Shown one piece after another: positions 7,126 through 9,208 of a stretch of DNA of 9,208 nt. Source of the DNA: Acetobacteraceae bacterium (GTDB lineage Bacteria; Pseudomonadota; Alphaproteobacteria; Acetobacterales; Acetobacteraceae). The stretch lies in contig CANJSR010000177.1 in assembly GCA_947476855.1 (NCBI GenBank), forward strand, positions 1 to 9,208. The letters run 5' to 3'. A program made the translations under genes and the position numbers. The notes beneath the pieces are model-generated. The model was not told the DNA's origin, ran no database searches, and saw only the letters and a program-made list of their open reading frames with translations. Each line of letters opens with the position of its first letter. Position 1 is the stretch's first letter.

Positions 7126-8271
7126 ATGCGGCTCACAGATATCCAGGTGCGCAACCTCAAAGCTCCTGAGAAGGGCGCACACGTCTACTACGATGACGCG
7201 CTGAAGGGTTTTGGTGTGCGGGTGTCACAGGCTGGCACCAAGGCGTTCGTCCTCGCCACGGGTAAGAATCGCGACCGGGTGACGATAGGGCGATATCCAA
7301 ATGTCTCGCTGCACGACGCCCGCAAGGAGGCGCAGCGTTTGATAGGCGAGCGAGCATCGGGAACGATCAAGCCGCCTAAAGCGCGGATGATTTTTTCGGA
7401 CGCATTGACCCTTTTTGTGGCCGAAAAGTCGCAGAAGAACCGCGCGCGGACAATCGACGAGAACAAGCGCATCCTGACCAAGTACTTCCCCAAGCTCCAA
7501 ACCAAGGCACTGTCGGATATCACCACGGACGACATCACCACGACGCTGGACAAGCTGTCTGAAACCCCAGGCACATCGCTCCATGCGTTTTGGTCGATGC
7601 GGCTGTTCATGCGCTGGTGCGTGAAGCGGCGCTACATCCAGCACAACCCGATAGAGGGACTAGACGCCCCTGCCCCCACCAATCGTCGAGATAGAGTGCT
7701 CTCAGACGACGAACTTCGCGCCGTGTGGAAGGCTGCGGACGAGATGAGTTACCCATTCGGGTGTGTGGTAAAATTGCTCATAATCACTGGCGCACGTCGA
7801 TCGGAGATAGGCACTCTCTCCATCGGCTGGCTGGATTTCGAAAAGCAAACATGCACCATCCCAAGCGAATACAGCAAAAACAGGAAATCGCATCAGTTTC
7901 CGATTGGGACAACGGCGATCTGTATATTGAAGTTCGCAATAGCTTCGGCCCACCAGAACGAAGGAACATACCTTTTCCCTGCACAAGGGAGAACAAACTC
8001 GTGCTTCTCAGGTTGGAGCAAGGCGAAAATCCAGATCGACAAACTCGCCAAGATCGAGCCGTGGACACTCCACGACCTGCGCCGGACGCTAGCGACTAAC
8101 TGGCAACGCCTCGGCATCAGATATGAGGTTATCGAAAGCTACCTCAACCACATTTCCGGGACCAAAAGCGGGGTGGCAGGAACCTACCAACGGCACCGCT
8201 ACGAAGCGGAGATGCGCGAGGCCGTAACCGCCTACGAAAATTGGTTTACAGCGACCATCGCCCAACCGTAA
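7126..8271 (+). CDS. Tyrosine recombinase integrase (P4-like, tRNA-targeting)
   Basis: Site-specific recombinase that inserts and excises the element at the adjacent tRNA-Thr att site. The 381 residues comprise an N-terminal arm-binding domain (about 1-80: MRLTDIQVRNLK, YYDDALKGFGVRV, TIGRYPNVSLHDAR), an SAM-like core-binding domain (about 90-185), and the catalytic domain. Catalytic residues are all visible: R224 in TGARRSEI, a lysine in SKNRK (K251 or K254), H316 and R319 in LHDLRRT, H342 in LNH, and nucleophile Y354 in AGTYQRH. It is therefore probably intact. Lower GC and less biased codons than the genes to the left support separate ancestry. The ribosome-binding site is weak (GCGGGA within the tandem repeat), suggesting low expression. 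Reading away from the remnant into the element is the usual layout for genomic islands and prophages. Confidence 0.95.
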   Translation: MRLTDIQVRNLKAPEKGAHVYYDDALKGFGVRVSQAGTKAFVLATGKNRDRVTIGRYPNVSLHDARKEAQRLIGERASGTIKPPKARMIFSDALTLFVAEKSQKNRARTIDENKRILTKYFPKLQTKALSDITTDDITTTLDKLSETPGTSLHAFWSMRLFMRWCVKRRYIQHNPIEGLDAPAPTNRRDRVLSDDELRAVWKAADEMSYPFGCVVKLLIITGARRSEIGTLSIGWLDFEKQTCTIPSEYSKNRKSHQFPIGTTAICILKFAIASAHQNEGTYLFPAQGRTNSCFSGWSKAKIQIDKLAKIEPWTLHDLRRTLATNWQRLGIRYEVIESYLNHISGTKSGVAGTYQRHRYEAEMREAVTAYENWFTATIAQP

Positions 8272-8282
8272 CCTACCCACAA

Positions 8283-8300
8283 CCAGGGTCTTCGCCCTGG
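8283..8300 (+). terminator. Hairpin after the integrase, weak terminator or leader structure
   Basis: CCAGGG (8283-8288) and CCCTGG (8295-8300) form a perfect 6-bp stem with loop TCTTCG, 11 bp after the integrase stop. No T-run follows, so complete termination is unlikely. It may instead separate expression of the integrase and the small downstream gene. Confidence 0.35.
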
Positions 8301-8302
8301 CC

Positions 8303-8314
8303 GCATCGCGATGC
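8303..8314. repeat. Perfect 12-bp palindrome
   Basis: GCATCGCGATGC is fully self-complementary and lies 25 bp before the start of the small gene, immediately after the 8283-8300 hairpin. It could be an operator for the small protein itself or for another element regulator; no binding protein is identified. Confidence 0.5.
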
Positions 8315-8339
8315 TTCCTCTCATACAGGAGCGTTTGCG

Positions 8340-8603
8340 ATGTGTAGCGAATGTGGACAGTTCCCCATCTTCGTGACGAAGAAGTGGGTTGCCGTGAACC
8401 TTGGGATTGCGGAGGCAGAACAGGAGCGGAAGCGGTTTGCTGGGACATTTCCGCAGTTGGTCGTCTTGGGCGACAACGCGAATGACCCGCAGGCGCGCGT
8501 CGCATACTACTACTCCGAGATTGTTGAGTGGGCACGCACCCGTCCGCGCAGGCCAATCCGCTTGCGGCCATGCGACGACTCCCAGGACGACGCCGCCGCG
8601 TAG
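8340..8603 (+). CDS. Small protein, possible AlpA-like regulator/excisionase
   Basis: 87-residue protein of unknown function. The start at 8340 is supported by AGGAG at 8327-8331, eight bases upstream. It opens with a CSECG pair of cysteines. It then has a helix (about 13-32) followed by FPQLVVLG (37-44), RVAYYYSEIVEWARTR (53-68), and a basic then acidic tail. The FP..V.LG plus R-aromatic-SEI-W order recalls the wing and C-terminal helix of AlpA-type phage regulators, which often act as excisionases beside tyrosine integrases; here the residues before it are a poor match to the usual helix-turn-helix, so this is a weak assignment. Its place, 68 bp after the integrase and ending in a strong terminator, fits a recombination directionality factor. 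Without the AlpA reading it is a hypothetical protein. Confidence 0.65.
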   Translation: MCSECGQFPIFVTKKWVAVNLGIAEAEQERKRFAGTFPQLVVLGDNANDPQARVAYYYSEIVEWARTRPRRPIRLRPCDDSQDDAAA

Positions 8604-8648
8604 GGCGTCAAGGGAGCGACCCGCCTAGCTAGCGGGACATCTACCAGG

Positions 8649-8678
8649 CCCTCACCCTTCAATGGGTGGGGGTTTTTT
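8649..8678 (+). terminator. Rho-independent terminator
   Basis: A 9-bp stem (8649-8657 with 8664-8672, one T-G pair) with a 6-base loop is followed directly by T6 (8673-8678). It closes the integrase/small-gene unit. A weaker 5-bp hairpin, CCCGC/GCGGG (8620-8636), lies just upstream. Confidence 0.9.
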
Positions 8679-8681
8679 CTG

Positions 8682-8754
8682 CGCCATAGGCACCCGGAAT
8701 CCCGCCATAGCCATGCCGAGATTCACGCCATACACCGATACCTCTAGTATGGCG
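8682..8754. repeat. Iteron-like array of CGCCATA
   Basis: The heptamer CGCCATA occurs at 8682, 8703 and 8726 in direct orientation, and as TATGGCG at 8748-8754 inverted, giving steps of 21, 23 and 22 bp, about two helical turns. The direct units also share a loose tail of the form CA..CCG..AT. The last two copies form an 8-bp inverted repeat, CGCCATAC / GTATGGCG (8726-8733 / 8747-8754). Regular phasing suggests cooperative binding by one protein, such as a replication initiator or an excisionase-type regulator. Confidence 0.65.
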
Positions 8755-8762
8755 AAAACAGG

Positions 8763-8777
8763 GCCGAAAAAATCGGC
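8763..8777. repeat. Small hairpin with A5 loop
   Basis: GCCGA and TCGGC flank AAAAA, a 5-bp stem just after the CGCCATA array. Role unknown. Confidence 0.35.
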
Positions 8778-8837
8778 GGACAGAATCCTATATACCGTTG
8801 GAATGCAGCGACATTTCCCACACCGCTCCCGCACAAA

Positions 8838-9023
8838 CAGTCCTCTCGCTAACGCGTGAGCTGCTTATGATTTATCTACCCATCCTCACATTCGTTCTGA
8901 GAGATATCTAAAACCACCTCCCGTGTGGGGCGGTGGTGACCTTGAATTGGTACAACTACAAGGCACCCCCTCCCCACCCTTCGGGGAATCATCAGCAGCT
9001 CACGCGCTTCGCTCGGAGGACTG
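8838..9023. repeat. Long interrupted inverted repeat
   Basis: The left arm (8838-8871) and right arm (8988-9023) are inverted copies: 8 of 8 bases at the outer block (8838-8845 / 9016-9023), and 18 of 19 at the inner block (8853-8871 / 8988-9006, for example GTGAGCTGCT / AGCAGCTCAC). The short spacer between blocks differs in length (7 versus 9 bases). The arms enclose 116 bp holding an A/T-rich stretch, a DnaA-box-like TTATCTACC (8872-8880, seven of nine) and two hairpins. No gene is seen inside. Confidence 0.75.
8913..8937. terminator. Strong hairpin inside the inverted repeat
   Basis: ACCACC-T-CCC pairs with GGGG-C-GGTGGT (one bulged C) around loop GTGT. On the minus strand the stem is followed by TTTTAGA, so it could terminate transcripts coming from the right; on the plus strand there is no T-run. 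A second small stem (TCCCC 8971-8975 / GGGGA 8983-8987) follows. Confidence 0.4.
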
Positions 9024-9029
9024 CTTGGC

Positions 9030-9167
9030 GGGAACCGAGGACCGAGACACCGCAAAACCGGTCACGTCCCCGGCCGTGGTGTAACTCCGCCTTGGGGGCG
9101 CGTGTAGCGTAGGCCGTAGGCCGTAGCGGAGCGTGCCCCCAAGGCGGGCGGCCTTTTGTCGGTTCCC
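9030..9167 (+). other. Nested inverted repeats, candidate structured RNA or origin element
   Basis: An outer 9-bp stem, GGGAACCGA (9030-9038) with TCGGTTCCC (9159-9167), encloses two stems. The first is ACAC/GTGT (9047-9050 / 9079-9082) with inner CACG/CGTG (9063-9066 / 9075-9078). The second is a perfect 13-bp stem, 9087-9099 with 9135-9147 (CCGCCTTGGGGGC and its complement), extendable with wobble pairs. The big loop holds GTAG-based repeats: GTAGC, GTAGGCC twice (9109-9122), GTAGCGG. The 13-bp stem is followed at 9151 by GCCTTTTG, so it might also terminate transcription. Strand is arbitrary. It may be a non-coding RNA, a transfer or replication origin, or a dispersed repeat element. Confidence 0.55.
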
Positions 9168-9178
9168 CGGTAGGGTTG

Positions 9179-9200
9179 GGTTGCGAACACGACCGCAACC
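9179..9200. repeat. Hairpin at the right edge
   Basis: GGTTGCG (9179-9185) and CGCAACC (9194-9200) form a perfect 7-bp stem with an 8-base loop, 11 bp after the nested structure. AAGGA follows at 9201-9205 and could be the ribosome-binding site of a gene beginning just beyond the window. Confidence 0.5.
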
Positions 9201-9208
9201 AAGGAAAC

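Noticed and set aside
6945..7169. 74-residue plus-strand frame over the tRNA remnant
   Set aside because: It reads through the complement of a tRNA and the tandem repeats, and overlaps the integrase start out of frame.
8652..8859. Two short frames (60 aa minus, 65 aa plus) after the small gene
   Set aside because: Both run through the terminator stem or the repeat array, lack ribosome-binding sites, and match no family I know.
8992..9198. 68-residue minus-strand frame
   Set aside because: It is the translation of nested inverted repeats; no start signal and no domain.
8838..9208. Retron non-coding RNA (inverted a1/a2-like ends plus hairpins)
   Set aside because: The inverted arms are suggestive, but no reverse transcriptase is in the window and the enclosed 116 bp has no long msd-like hairpin; worth revisiting only if the next gene is a reverse transcriptase.
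1..9208. CRISPR array or insertion sequence
   Set aside because: No regularly spaced long direct repeats with unique spacers, and no transposase reading frame in any frame; the CGCCATA units are too short and too closely spaced.

Overview
The window is about 9.2 kb of mostly GC-rich DNA. Its codon usage and gene families suit an alphaproteobacterium, possibly Acetobacteraceae/Rhodospirillales; that placement is inference, because no rRNA or lineage marker is present. It has two parts: a metabolic chromosomal segment (1 to about 6935), and the left end of an integrated mobile element (about 6936 to 9208).

Chromosomal segment. On the minus strand, a zinc-dependent alcohol dehydrogenase (cut by the left edge) lies downstream of cysK, with a perfect hairpin between them. 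Across a 252-bp divergent region, an amidase-signature hydrolase runs on the plus strand. It ends 4 bp from the stop of a convergent three-gene minus-strand operon. In transcription order that operon is: an acyl-CoA-dehydrogenase-fold flavin monooxygenase, an MFS exporter or importer, and a strikingly RutA-like LLM flavin oxygenase. A recognisable promoter precedes the operon, with a 7+7 bp dyad lying over its -10 element, so a repressor is likely. Both oxygenases are of types that use reduced flavin from a separate reductase, and no reductase is visible here. Together with the amidase, this looks like uptake or export and oxidative breakdown of a small amide or heterocycle; the substrate is unknown.

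Mobile element. At 6936-6980 lies the 3' half (anticodon loop to CCA) of a tRNA-Thr(UGU) on the minus strand, without its 5' half. A tyrosine-recombinase integrase starts 145 bp to the right. This is the classic far att site of an element inserted in a tRNA 3' end. The element should extend rightwards past the window, and the intact tRNA-Thr gene should sit at its other end. The integrase is followed by a small wing-like protein that could be an AlpA-type directionality factor, and then a strong terminator.

The last 530 bp (8679-9208) has no convincing gene but is rich in structure. It holds four copies of the heptamer CGCCATA at about 22-bp spacing, a long interrupted inverted repeat (8838-8871 / 8988-9023), and a nested fold at 9030-9167 with a perfect 13-bp stem, followed by another hairpin at the edge. 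This could be a replication or transfer origin, or a structured RNA belonging to the element. The genes to the right are needed to decide, and this is the least explained part of the window.
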